Of a stretch of 64,000 nucleotides of DNA, positions 12,401 through 21,400 are shown one piece after another. A program made the translations under genes and the position numbers. The DNA comes from a virus: the IMG/VR virus record IMGVR_UViG_3300008262_000025, positions 1 to 64,000 of that record; one strand, 5' to 3'. The notes under the pieces were generated by a model. That model was not told where the DNA came from. It saw only the letters and a program-made list of their open reading frames with translations, and made no database searches. The first letter of the stretch is position 1. Every line of letters begins with the position of its first letter.

Positions 12401-15400
12401 ATGTTGTCTAACTATACCAGTAATTGAATGATCAAAATTTAAACCATTCTCTTTAATGTAATCATGTTTTCTTTGTGTAAGTTCAGCATGAATTGTTTTA
12501 CCATCAGGAGAACTATCAAACTTTACTTTAGATGCTCTATTCAATACTTTCTTTTCCATCTCTCCTGCTTCTTTTGTAACCTTACCAAACTTAATAACAT
12601 TTTCATTATTAAAATCTGTTGCTGTACTTAATATATCAAGAGATCTCTTATCAGCATTAGCAAGTGCTTGAGATACAATAGGATCTAAAAATAATAATAG
12701 ATTTTTATTCTTTACATTTTGAATTTGATTTAAATGTTCAAATGCAATATTTTCATAATCTATAGAATCTAATTTAGTTTTACTTTTTATAAATTTATAG
12801 TTATCAATAATATCTTTATTACCATAATTCTCCATCATAGTACCTAGCATATTATTGTTTCTAAGCAACCCTGAAGCTAATGTAATTAAAGGTACTACTT
12901 TAGTATCACCTGTAATCATAGATGGATTGTAGCTTAAAATACCGTTATTTAAAGACCATTCTTTATTAAGATTATAATCTTTTTTAAATTGAACTTTACT
13001 TTTAGATGATATATCATTCATAACATTTAAAGCAAATTCAATAGGTGAGTTATTTAACTTAATAGGTTTATTTATTAAAGGTATTTTTACTACATCAGGA
13101 TTAAGTACATGTGTTTCTGTATCAGACATAACTACATCATAACCAGCAGCTTTAGCTTTAGATATCTCAACAGGATTGACTTTATCAACCTTTTTAACTT
13201 TATTAGTTGCAATAAAGAATGGTTCAGTATTACCAGATACTTCATCTTTAAATACTAATGATTCCCTTGGTAGTTCATCTTCTTCATCATCAATAAAATC
13301 TCTAACTTTTTGAATGCTAAAATTATCTTCAGTTTTTAATAATTCTTTAAGATCAGTTTTAGTAACTTCAGGTAGATTTGATTCATTTACTCTCTTAGTT
13401 AAATCTTCTACAGATTCTGTTTGAGTAAGTTTACCTTTCTTAACATCTTCTGCTAATATAGCTTTAACTAAATTTAAATTATTAACTATACCGTTATTTG
13501 CAAATTCTAATATTCCTGTTTTAAGTAAGTCAAATAAATTATTAATTACTTCAGGATCTTCATCATAGTTTTGTAAATTAGTTAATAGAACTTTAGAATC
13601 TTCAAGATTTTCTATTGTACGTTCCACATTTGAAATATAATCATAAGCTTGTTCTAATATTTGAATTTTATCATAACCATCATTATAAGTATCTTTAATA
13701 ATTTTAATATTTTCTTCTGCTTCTTTTAATGTTATTTTATCATTATTTATTTCTTTATCTATATGAGTATTTAATTCTTCTATAGATATATTTTCAAAAT
13801 CATTTAAATAATATAAAGATTGATCTACTAATCCACTAATACCATTATCAAATTCATTAGGTGTTAATTTACCAAACTTAATAGTACTTAAATCTCTTTC
13901 AGGTGTAATTTCTACTTCATTCCATGTATTACCATGCTCATCTGTAATTACTACAGGATTATATCCTTGTTTTTTAAGGATATTAGTTACAGTATTCTCA
14001 TAGAAATTTATAGTACCTTGTATTTGTTTTTCTGTATTATCATAATGAGATTTATCTTTTTTTAATCTATATAAATCTTGTTGTCTTGCTTTATCAAAAG
14101 TTTCATCATTCTCAATTGCATCGTTAGGATAAAATGATTCAAGTACTCTCTGATAATCAACATAACCTTCTTGATCATTACCAATATATTGAGCTTGACC
14201 ACTAACGTCTTTTATAAAATCTGTTACTTTTAAATCAATTAAAAACTTTTCAACTTTATTAAACTCATTCATTTTATAGAAAATTTCTTTAAATTGCTCT
14301 ATAACAATTATAGTTTCACCAGTAGGAAATAAAACTTTTTTATATCCTTTCTTAGCACTATCTTGAAGTATAGATTTTAAAAAGAATGTAACCCAATTAT
14401 TGTTTTTGTTTAATAATTGAAGAAAGTTATTTTGAGAATCTTTCTTATAGTTATATAAAGTATCTTTTGGTATGATTACTAAAAAGTCATCATCCCAATC
14501 AGGTTGTTGATAATAATTAGTATCATCTTCATATAAAACACCATGATTGTGTTCAAAAGGTCTATCTTTAACGTAAGTTATATATTCTAATGCTAAACTT
14601 TCATCAAATAAAGGATCATCTATTTTAACAGTTTCTTTATAATCATTTAAATCTATTACAAATTTTCCATTAGAATTTATCTTATTGTTTGTAACAATAA
14701 TTTCTTTATCTTTAACTTTTTGAAAAAAAGACTGAAGTTCTAAAATACGACGAACTTGTTTATTAGAATCTTTATCATCATTACGAAACCAACCAATCAT
14801 GTCACCTCTTGATCTATTAAATTCATTATCATGATATTCTCCATCTTGAGAAATAACATTATTAATACTTGGTGTTCTAAATGTATTAATTTTATAATCA
14901 ATTCCACCAGGTGCTGTTAAATTAGAATAATCCTTTGTAATTTGTTGTTCATTATTTTCTTCAAATATATTTCTAGCATTAGTAAACTCTTGAGAATTAA
15001 TTGGTATAAGTTTACCAGTATTATTTTGCCAATCTTCAAATGATATTTTATAAAAGCCTTTATTAAAACTTATATTATGTATATACATGTAATCATTTAA
15101 TTTAAATGTAACATTACCAGATTTTATTGGCGATGCTGTACTACTAGTATTAACCTCTACAGTATACGTATATCTATTAACTAACTCCATTGCAATATTT
15201 TCTTGCAATGATAATTCATCAACATAATTATTAAACTCTAAATCTAATATTAACTTTTTCTGTTCTTTAGGAATCTGTAACTCAGTTAATATTTTATCTA
15301 AAGTCCAATTATTCTTTTCACCTTTTTTAAATACTTCATTAGCTTTATCTGATAACAATATATCAGTAGCTTTTAAAGAGTAAGCTACTTCAGGTGTATT

Positions 15401-18379
15401 TAAAGACTCAGAAGTTAACTTACCAAACTTTTGAGGTTGATCTTCTACAAAGTTTTTAAATCCTTTTATATCTTGTTCGGAACCTAATATATGAATTTGT
15501 TCTGGTTCAAATACTACAATTTGATTTTCCCCTACATCATAAGTTCTATTATTAGATTGCTTACCTCCTTTTAATAATAAACCATCTGCGTTTTCTTTTA
15601 AACTTGTAGAATTTTCATAGTTATCAAACCAATCTTTTACTGTTAGATTTTTTGGATTTTTTATATTAATAACTGCATGTTGAACTACGCCTTTGTTATT
15701 TTCAATATTCTTTTTTATTTTTTCTGCTTCTCTTTCAATTTGTTCGTCAGAAGCACCCATATCTTTATAATAAGCTATTTCTTTTTTTATCTGCTCTATT
15801 GAAGGATTTAAACCGTGTTTTTTTATAACATTTCTTATATTACCATCATCAAATTCATCTTCTGTATATTTAACGGTATAGATATTAGCAGCATTTTTAT
15901 CATCTGTAAAAAATATACCTAACTCTTTACTTTTTTGATTAGTTTGAATACCTGTATTACCTCTATAAACAATACCTTTAACTTTACTATCAGGAAATAT
16001 AGTATCAAGATATTGAGAGTATTGTTGTTGAGCTTCTTGTTTATTACTATCAAATGATGATTTTTTAGTATCAAAATTTTCTAAATTATTTAAAGTGTCA
16101 TTGATAACATCTTCAAGTAAAGTATTCTTTGCTTCAATTCCTATAAGATTTCTTATTAAATTTAAAATGTCATCCCATAATGTTTTACCTTTAGATTTAT
16201 CAGATGGAATATCTTTTAAAATATCTCTAAATAAAGGTTCTGTAAAAACAGCAGCTAAAAATTCATCATTATCAGAAGTTTCATAACTCCAATCAAAAGA
16301 ATATATTTTATTATTAAATTCTTTAGATTTTTCTATTTTTTTAATAACTTTTTCTCTATAAGAATTAATTAAATTATAAAAATTTTTATCTCCAAATTCA
16401 CTTTTTGCTAATGTATTTCTTGTTAAAGCATGAATTGATTCATGTAATAAAGTTCTTGTTTTTTCATTAAAATTTTGATTAGGAGAAACAATTATTCTAT
16501 TAAAATATTCATTATACGTACCAATAACACCTGATTTTATTTCTTTATAATATACTTTAGTTGGATAATTTTTTAATTTATTTTTAATTAAATTAGCAAG
16601 TTCTTTATATTTATAATAAAATTCACTTGATTCATTTTTTTCTAATTCTTCATTAGACATTTGTAAAATTTTATCAAGCTCATCATTTAATAATGTATAT
16701 TTATCATCTTTTGTAATTTTAATATCTTCTTCAATATTTAAAATTTTATACACAGTATTAGCTAACTCAAGATTAGATTCAAATAGTTCTGGTACACCTT
16801 CTTTTATTTGAGTTAATTTACCTTTCTTAATATCTTCTTCATTAAAAGGTATAAATCTATTATAATCCCAAATATCTTTAAATCTACTATATCTTAATTT
16901 AGCTTCAAATGGAGCTTCAAATTTAGATAAACTAACATTATATTTATTACCATCACTACCAACAAAAGGATATTTTATAATACCTCTTTCAGATTCATCA
17001 TTACTAAAGAAGTCAACTAACATTGCTTCTTCACCTTCTTTATCTTCGTCTTCATTTATAGTTTTACCAGTATCAGATATATCAAATTTTAATTTATAAC
17101 TACCTTTTTTTTCATTAGTTTCATTATCAACAACAGTATAACCTATAATCTTACCTGTTTCTCTTCTTTCAATATTAGTAATTCTAAATCCTGCAGGTGG
17201 AATTAAATAAGTATCTACTTGATATTTATCAAAAAATGAATATGCTTTTATAGAATCAGGATAATAATATTTAACTAAATCATCTATTTCTGCTTGTGAA
17301 TAACCACCATTAACAAAATCTAAATCATGAACAACAGTTTCTATTTTTCTATATACTGTACCTTGTGTAGAGTATGCTATTGATCCTGTTAATGTAATGT
17401 TAGGTATAGTACCTATCTTAGTCATTATATCTTTAGCAATAGAATTTTCATCAAATGCTGTTTGAAAATCTACTTGTTTATATCCATCTTTTTTAGTTAA
17501 TCTAATAAAGTCATTACCTTTAAATGTATTTTCTACTATAGTATTTATTTGAGTTTTAATCTTACTATAGTCTGCACCTTTTAAAGAGTTAATAAGATTA
17601 TTAATAAACTCTTTAATTCTATCAAGTAAAGACTTTGATACATTTAATTCTTCAGCTAATTTCTCTGAAAAACCACTTTCTAATAATTCTTTAAATATTT
17701 CTTTTGTAGCAAGTCTATTTAAATTTCTTTTAGTAGAATCTCCATATTCTTCTTCTAGTTCTTTTACTCTTTTTTTAAATCTATCCGTTTTTCTTACTTC
17801 TCTTTCTATATCATAGAAGTAATCAGAATAACTTAACATTTCTGATAATGGTTCTGCCATTGCTTTAGATACTTGTTCTACACTTGATGTATCTAAACTT
17901 ATACTTTTAGCTGCAAGATTTATTATTAAATTTTCAGATTCGTTTACTTCAAATCCAAACGATTGTAAAAAGTTTAATAACTTAGCTTGAGGTTCATTTT
18001 CATCTAAAGTTAATTTACCAAACTTTTTATTATTATCAATTGACCTTTTAATTTTATCATCATTAATAAAACTATCTAATGCAGTTTTAAATGGTTTAAC
18101 ACTATTAGCATCTTGTAGATACATTAACTTAGGTTCAAAATTGTTATCTACAAAAGGAGATACTTTAGAATAAGATGCTCGTGCAGCATTATATTCAAAT
18201 GAATCTTTAGTATAAAGTTTTAATTCTTTAGATGCACTTTCCCAGTTTCCAAATTCATTTGAAAATTCAGGAGTTCTTACTTTATACCATATTTCTTTTG
18301 CTTTTCGTTCTCCATATAAAGATTTAAGTTCTTCATATAAATTACTTGTTTGCCCGTTAGGAGCATAAAAACATGCCAT
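6434..18379 (-). CDS. Giant polyvalent protein (3981 aa): candidate NTase, zincin, ART-like and RecB-like nuclease domains, C-terminal TM
   Basis: The domains are read from motifs. A nucleotidyltransferase-like module lies at about residues 328-355 (TGS...HDLDF, matching the hG[GS]..DhDh pattern). A zincin HESIH is at about 645-652. An ART-like fold starts near 800 (VYRG ... FFTDDKNAANIY). A RecB/PD-(D/E)XK nuclease spans about 2090-2290 (GTEVHSLIE, GQIDMLV, YDFKT, QLMLYQRIL). Then come more than 1000 residues of charged coiled coil, and a hydrophobic helix at about 3846-3866 followed by DDEDDED. Six copies of K-x-G-K-[LV]-T occur at residues 119, 518, 984, 1501, 1647 and 1930, roughly at domain boundaries. 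The architecture matches the 'polyvalent proteins' of phages described by Aravind and colleagues and the giant virion proteins of crAss-like phages. Packaging, ejection and processing are inferred. Start: ATG at 18377-18379 after an A-rich leader. Confidence 0.85.
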   Translation of the reverse strand: MACFYAPNGQTSNLYEELKSLYGERKAKEIWYKVRTPEFSNEFGNWESASKELKLYTKDSFEYNAARASYSKVSPFVDNNFEPKLMYLQDANSVKPFKTALDSFINDDKIKRSIDNNKKFGKLTLDENEPQAKLLNFLQSFGFEVNESENLIINLAAKSISLDTSSVEQVSKAMAEPLSEMLSYSDYFYDIEREVRKTDRFKKRVKELEEEYGDSTKRNLNRLATKEIFKELLESGFSEKLAEELNVSKSLLDRIKEFINNLINSLKGADYSKIKTQINTIVENTFKGNDFIRLTKKDGYKQVDFQTAFDENSIAKDIMTKIGTIPNITLTGSIAYSTQGTVYRKIETVVHDLDFVNGGYSQAEIDDLVKYYYPDSIKAYSFFDKYQVDTYLIPPAGFRITNIERRETGKIIGYTVVDNETNEKKGSYKLKFDISDTGKTINEDEDKEGEEAMLVDFFSNDESERGIIKYPFVGSDGNKYNVSLSKFEAPFEAKLRYSRFKDIWDYNRFIPFNEEDIKKGKLTQIKEGVPELFESNLELANTVYKILNIEEDIKITKDDKYTLLNDELDKILQMSNEELEKNESSEFYYKYKELANLIKNKLKNYPTKVYYKEIKSGVIGTYNEYFNRIIVSPNQNFNEKTRTLLHESIHALTRNTLAKSEFGDKNFYNLINSYREKVIKKIEKSKEFNNKIYSFDWSYETSDNDEFLAAVFTEPLFRDILKDIPSDKSKGKTLWDDILNLIRNLIGIEAKNTLLEDVINDTLNNLENFDTKKSSFDSNKQEAQQQYSQYLDTIFPDSKVKGIVYRGNTGIQTNQKSKELGIFFTDDKNAANIYTVKYTEDEFDDGNIRNVIKKHGLNPSIEQIKKEIAYYKDMGASDEQIEREAEKIKKNIENNKGVVQHAVINIKNPKNLTVKDWFDNYENSTSLKENADGLLLKGGKQSNNRTYDVGENQIVVFEPEQIHILGSEQDIKGFKNFVEDQPQKFGKLTSESLNTPEVAYSLKATDILLSDKANEVFKKGEKNNWTLDKILTELQIPKEQKKLILDLEFNNYVDELSLQENIAMELVNRYTYTVEVNTSSTASPIKSGNVTFKLNDYMYIHNISFNKGFYKISFEDWQNNTGKLIPINSQEFTNARNIFEENNEQQITKDYSNLTAPGGIDYKINTFRTPSINNVISQDGEYHDNEFNRSRGDMIGWFRNDDKDSNKQVRRILELQSFFQKVKDKEIIVTNNKINSNGKFVIDLNDYKETVKIDDPLFDESLALEYITYVKDRPFEHNHGVLYEDDTNYYQQPDWDDDFLVIIPKDTLYNYKKDSQNNFLQLLNKNNNWVTFFLKSILQDSAKKGYKKVLFPTGETIIVIEQFKEIFYKMNEFNKVEKFLIDLKVTDFIKDVSGQAQYIGNDQEGYVDYQRVLESFYPNDAIENDETFDKARQQDLYRLKKDKSHYDNTEKQIQGTINFYENTVTNILKKQGYNPVVITDEHGNTWNEVEITPERDLSTIKFGKLTPNEFDNGISGLVDQSLYYLNDFENISIEELNTHIDKEINNDKITLKEAEENIKIIKDTYNDGYDKIQILEQAYDYISNVERTIENLEDSKVLLTNLQNYDEDPEVINNLFDLLKTGILEFANNGIVNNLNLVKAILAEDVKKGKLTQTESVEDLTKRVNESNLPEVTKTDLKELLKTEDNFSIQKVRDFIDDEEDELPRESLVFKDEVSGNTEPFFIATNKVKKVDKVNPVEISKAKAAGYDVVMSDTETHVLNPDVVKIPLINKPIKLNNSPIEFALNVMNDISSKSKVQFKKDYNLNKEWSLNNGILSYNPSMITGDTKVVPLITLASGLLRNNNMLGTMMENYGNKDIIDNYKFIKSKTKLDSIDYENIAFEHLNQIQNVKNKNLLLFLDPIVSQALANADKRSLDILSTATDFNNENVIKFGKVTKEAGEMEKKVLNRASKVKFDSSPDGKTIHAELTQRKHDYIKENGLNFDHSITGIVRQHNLLDFDDENLIKYIIQSNKRSKDWFDSLTELAKKDFITAVLNNRFNFYREENETDNFTFQDAFGNLVQEEPFDKELFYKLTKVLYNSEVRREVGTEVHSLIEKILKKDPIDVNNDIKKLEKDINNLETKIGKDNLLPRFNDRPKVKKQDAIVLSEDQKKLDRLYASLDFYNKIVSMKNQIEERGGRILTEVLVHTDKMLDINDGSRQVSVAGQIDMLVIYEDDESVDPEYRGKVEIYDFKTMHYEPKPAAPYYEIVRDFTFGLNSKKQAGYSLQLMLYQRILEEELGFEVKDLFLIPITVPEVGLNSYENDKGEIVNEVYIDGHFEISEVNDYKINEQPSGKITIEASLDENGKIKKTYSINIKTFYNTPFGNQGALVYNKAKRIAFERMRSKYNPKFGDEKVKKEKEDFANVDLLLDNKQQRINKLIDDIKIYLEKRLTDINRSIDKDPKKQDKQKTEINKLKTDISDLDKIRSLNTFIHASYLELYGTENMLGLNDKFELVINSYNQGDIGSSEAIRDIEDIRRIAENYNILDEIMNALLEGTSDKDLNEIKKMDSFKELETAIEIKKKLLDVRYQYEMERLLGNNLEMYLNENLNKSVDDFIKGKQIQYEQKIKDLEKKIKENPSNDKFKTQLKYYKDRYKKNMERFKDTLVRDAGTLVRDFKQLNRDIGFIERFLTAPISTSSGILSSYAMMLKFHLTEAEWNMKDIALEIQQAAKKLSSAVFDQSAFNFLPNQGDNPQKFYDPILETVKEWVRDPVTGKLILAETVNLVSEYGRKKFTYVNDDGKTVEDEMTYTNIIKHYQYRMRKLKEAGKFDEFRKVDKEYKAWVNKNMERPNIDDYYKMDDLFTKDEIGIEAKKRRDEIISMMDNIKDRVKHRSIELSDDDLAALRELDIEYKLLGSIYDKDGIKKEGDDLKIAIRIQEFNTEYNKRHRFVVNYERFEDERRRAKLKFETEPDKYLLWLEENTEVKIDDSLFDKVKYLRKLKKVLKYAKNNDDYDLMDEIKLLSDEVINFKTFTNKIDSWFEEYELNNTKNDEYEINEEINDLLKPYRLGGTHVDTKVIPNDVIARLKELEEELNELFLLNKVTREQRQEDPSWNLFFQIKNGIDEAIDQIVEYVPNSEYYKRYELEQAKAESNGILFEESEWYINNHVEYTKEGEIIYSPIRAWMTTVPTYKTNKISERYKIDRKNELEKIKQIYPNYNDKALNAELEKTEWFLKNHKEDKEIKKESGYLLIDETLTEGVKLLPNYLYKSPEIKEEYIRTDLDKVTDQLGYMLPKKHLWVNSKYEQLDPKWKEFYNVIMKKYKEAQAEMPAAYRLGNRLPYIYKSGREELIEGKFKQRVGSWWQTKFGNKATREIENDNIMRHLSTSGEDIDLDEDQLIEGTATYSTSLENRSLPFRHVYHIDIENVSRDVVSSILSYIQQAERFKAKSEILPQMRAILNLINKRDKSTEGGAIERDAQGNKMIDAVAKKLGIEKFVRKEGETYEGALLRSFTEMQFFDDQNNEINYNIPVVGPVRVDKLLDGLMTAASYAQIGGITSTGWIKGFANYLQANTQIFLEGWAADHYNLKDWGYAKKLVYYGSNKIGSLTMDMVKDFGKISRETLSGQLFDMYDALQGTFQDEYGNDLTASKLNLALRSSTWFINNNIGEIEAAATSMYALLNSYKVINGEVYSIEDYMQKKTNDKGSELTYDEKKKAKVEFNKIKDTLLTSMELDADGKVIAKGIKDIDGVPFLRSKKNMQIRAKLHGINKDLQGNYATFDKTHIQRNVFGRLLMMYRKFLVPMARRRWGKLYRNEEVGVIRQGYYITFFSYLFTDWKKLSTMFMNSFRGTKQDTGLQPFEEANVRRATMELGIYLLLGLLVAVLAIGDDEDDEDVSAFRALALYELTRLRKEIGSLAPVPSFFGDNWKLFKSPTAFNGTVDRAYSFLSQVADPFAVYEKEQGIFKKGDSKLYAKGLKLFGNITSATNLDEMTKNLNRTF

Positions 18380-18419
18380 ATTTTTTCTTTTAATAGTTAG
18401 ATAAATTTTTTGATAGGCG

Positions 18420-18444
18420 AAAAAGGGAACTCCGAAGAATTCCC
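18420..18444 (-). terminator. Intrinsic terminator of the RNA polymerase giant gene
   Basis: On the minus strand an 8-bp stem (GGGAATTC / GAGTTCCC with one G-T pair) closes a TTCG tetraloop and is followed by T5. It lies 16 bases after the stop of the upstream 4573-codon gene and 41 bases before the start of the next giant gene, so the two giants are probably transcribed as separate units or with partial read-through. Confidence 0.88.
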
Positions 18445-18459
18445 TTTTACCTTTTTATA

Positions 18460-21400
18460 TTATTTGCAATCTTTATTCACTTGACCATCTGTTTCTAAGT
18501 CTTTTTCAAAGTTACTTAAGGAATATTCAGTGTAATTTACTACATTAGTTGCAGTTAAATTGTTAAATCTTTCATATAGTTCTTTTAAAATAACACCTTC
18601 ACCAGATATATTATACTCATTGTTAGCTCTAACTAAATTATTCATAAGTAATGTTCCATTTGCATTAAGTATTTCAATAGCTTTATTAATAATCTTCTTC
18701 TTAACATCCTCTGACATTGTATTGTTAGCTGGTACAGCAACAAATATTTGTGATGAAGAATCAGCAATTATATTATCATTAGTAGCTATACCTTGATTAG
18801 AAGCACTTCTTAGATAATCATTAACTTTAGATTTTATAGATTTAACATCAGTATACCCAATAAATCCATTAGCATTTAAAGCTTTATTTTTATTATATCC
18901 AAACTCATCATTTATAACAAATCCAAATTTATTATCTGTAATTGTTTGATTTGTATCTCTTGCATATTGATCTATATTAGGAATGTATTCAAAATCGACA
19001 TCATATTTATCTTTTATTGAATCCATATTTAACATCATATAACTAATATCCCATCCTTGTTTTTTACTCCAATTTCTAGCATATTCAGATTTTTGCAGAT
19101 CTTTTATTTTTAAATTATTTGGATCGTATTTTAAACCTAGTTTAGCATAATCTTCAGATAGTAATTCATTAACACTCTTATCAGAAATATTAGTAATTTT
19201 AACATAAATAGGAGCTCTACCTTTACTTGTTATTTTTACAATTTCACCAACTGACATATCAGATATATCTGCAAATTTTCTTGATGTTTGAGTTCTTAAA
19301 AATGAAATAATAGCATCGTAAGTAGTTTTAATATTCTGACTTACTAAATCATCTCTCATAGGACTCATACTTAAACCATTTCTATCTGGTTCTATATGTT
19401 TCATATTATGAGGTAAGGTTTTTGTAATTCTTGTTTTCTTAACTATATTTTGTAAATCAGATTCAGTTTTATCACTTAAAACAGTACGAGATCTAATATA
19501 CATATCTGATTCTGCTTTAATCTTATCAGCATTTTGTAAAATATATGTATAAAGTTTTTTTCCATCTTCACTCTTAGTTAATAATGAAGGTAGAACATCA
19601 ATTGTACCTTTTGATAATATATCATCTGGTTTTACAAGATAACCTAATTTTCTTAAATCATTTGTAATTTTAGTTACAGTAAAATAAACAGATAAATTTT
19701 GAGATAGGCCTACAGATTGTAGTTCATTAGTTAATGCAGATTTAATATAACTGGTATAATCAGAGTTATCATTTTTTGATTTAATTATCATAACTTTATT
19801 ATATACATTAGGTATATTATTAACTATAAAGAAATTCTTAAGATCTTGAATTTGTTCATCCATATTACCTTTAGTATCTATAACAAATAAACCTTTTTGT
19901 GCATTAGTAACTTTATCAGCAACTTCTTCTACATTATTATTAACAACTATATTAATAGAAGCTTGTGTTTCAGAACTTCCATTATCAAATACTACAACAA
20001 TATTAGGAGATTTTTCCATATATAGTTTTGCAACTTTTGGTATAAAACCTTCAGTATTTACTTCATCTACTATTTGTAAACCATGTAATTTTAAATTAGA
20101 TAAATTATCACTAAATACAGTAATTACTTCTTTAACACCATAATTAGGTCTGTTTCTATTTTCTAATACTTTTGAAACTTCTTTTTCATAGTAAGGTTGT
20201 ATCTGATATATCTGAGTAGATTTACCTTTAAATGGTAAGTATTCGTCAGATGTTCTATCATAACCTAACCAATTATTCATATCATTATTATATTCAGAAA
20301 TAAAAGGTGATAATTCACTTTTAATATTTTTCTTATCTAAACCTAATTGTGAAACTATATCATATGGAGTTGTTACACCTTTACTTGTAACTTTATATAC
20401 AACATTATTAATTGTAATTAAAGCTGTCTCACCTATCTTTAGATCAAGTTTAGATAACACATCTTTATTAGTTACTGGTTTAATAAGAACATTTTCATTT
20501 TTTAAATGATTCTTATCTGAGTCAGATAACAAATTAACTGATAATGTACTATCATTAATTAACTTATATCTTTCGTTTCCAAACATACGTTTAGATAATA
20601 ACTTTTCTTCAGACTTACTAAATGAATTAGTAGTATCTCCATCCTTCTTAAAATCTTCAACAACTTTTAAAAGAGAACCCCCAGGAAGCTGAGGATTCTC
20701 TGTCATTTCTAAATTATAAGCAAATGAATCTTTAGATTCAGCAAATACTTCTCCAATTTCTGTTAAACTGTCAAGTTGTATATCTGCTTTTACTCCATCT
20801 TTATTTAGTAATTGAGACAAAGGTGCAATTACTTTTTTCTGCATTTCAACAAGACGTAACATTAAATGTTTATATTCTTGTGGTGTATATAAATAATTAT
20901 AAATAGAAGTATGAATATTATCTACTTTTACATAGACAGCTTTTCTACCTTTATATTTATATTTATTTTTTTCTTCTAATTCATCTAAAGTAACTTTATC
21001 TTTAACATCAGAAGGCATACCATCAAAAGATACTAATACAAATGTTTCATATTCAATCTTTCTTTTTTCATATGCTATCTGTTCTTCTTCAGTCATATTA
21101 TCAAAATCAGGTCTAGGTGGTTGTTTTTCCATTACAAAGAATAAAGGAAACTCTAACCCTATAACAAGTCCATTTTTATCATATACACCATTAAATGGAG
21201 TATTTTTAACTATTGGATTTATTACACTTGTAAGTTCTGATTTAACTTTTTTTGCAACTTCAGTGTTACTGATATTTTTTTCTTTACTTAATATATTATT
21301 AAATTCATTTTTATTAGAATACCCAATGAGTTTTCTAATACTTTTTTGCTCTTGTGAATCAAGAAATTTTTCAAATATTTCGTAAAGATTTTTATTATCT

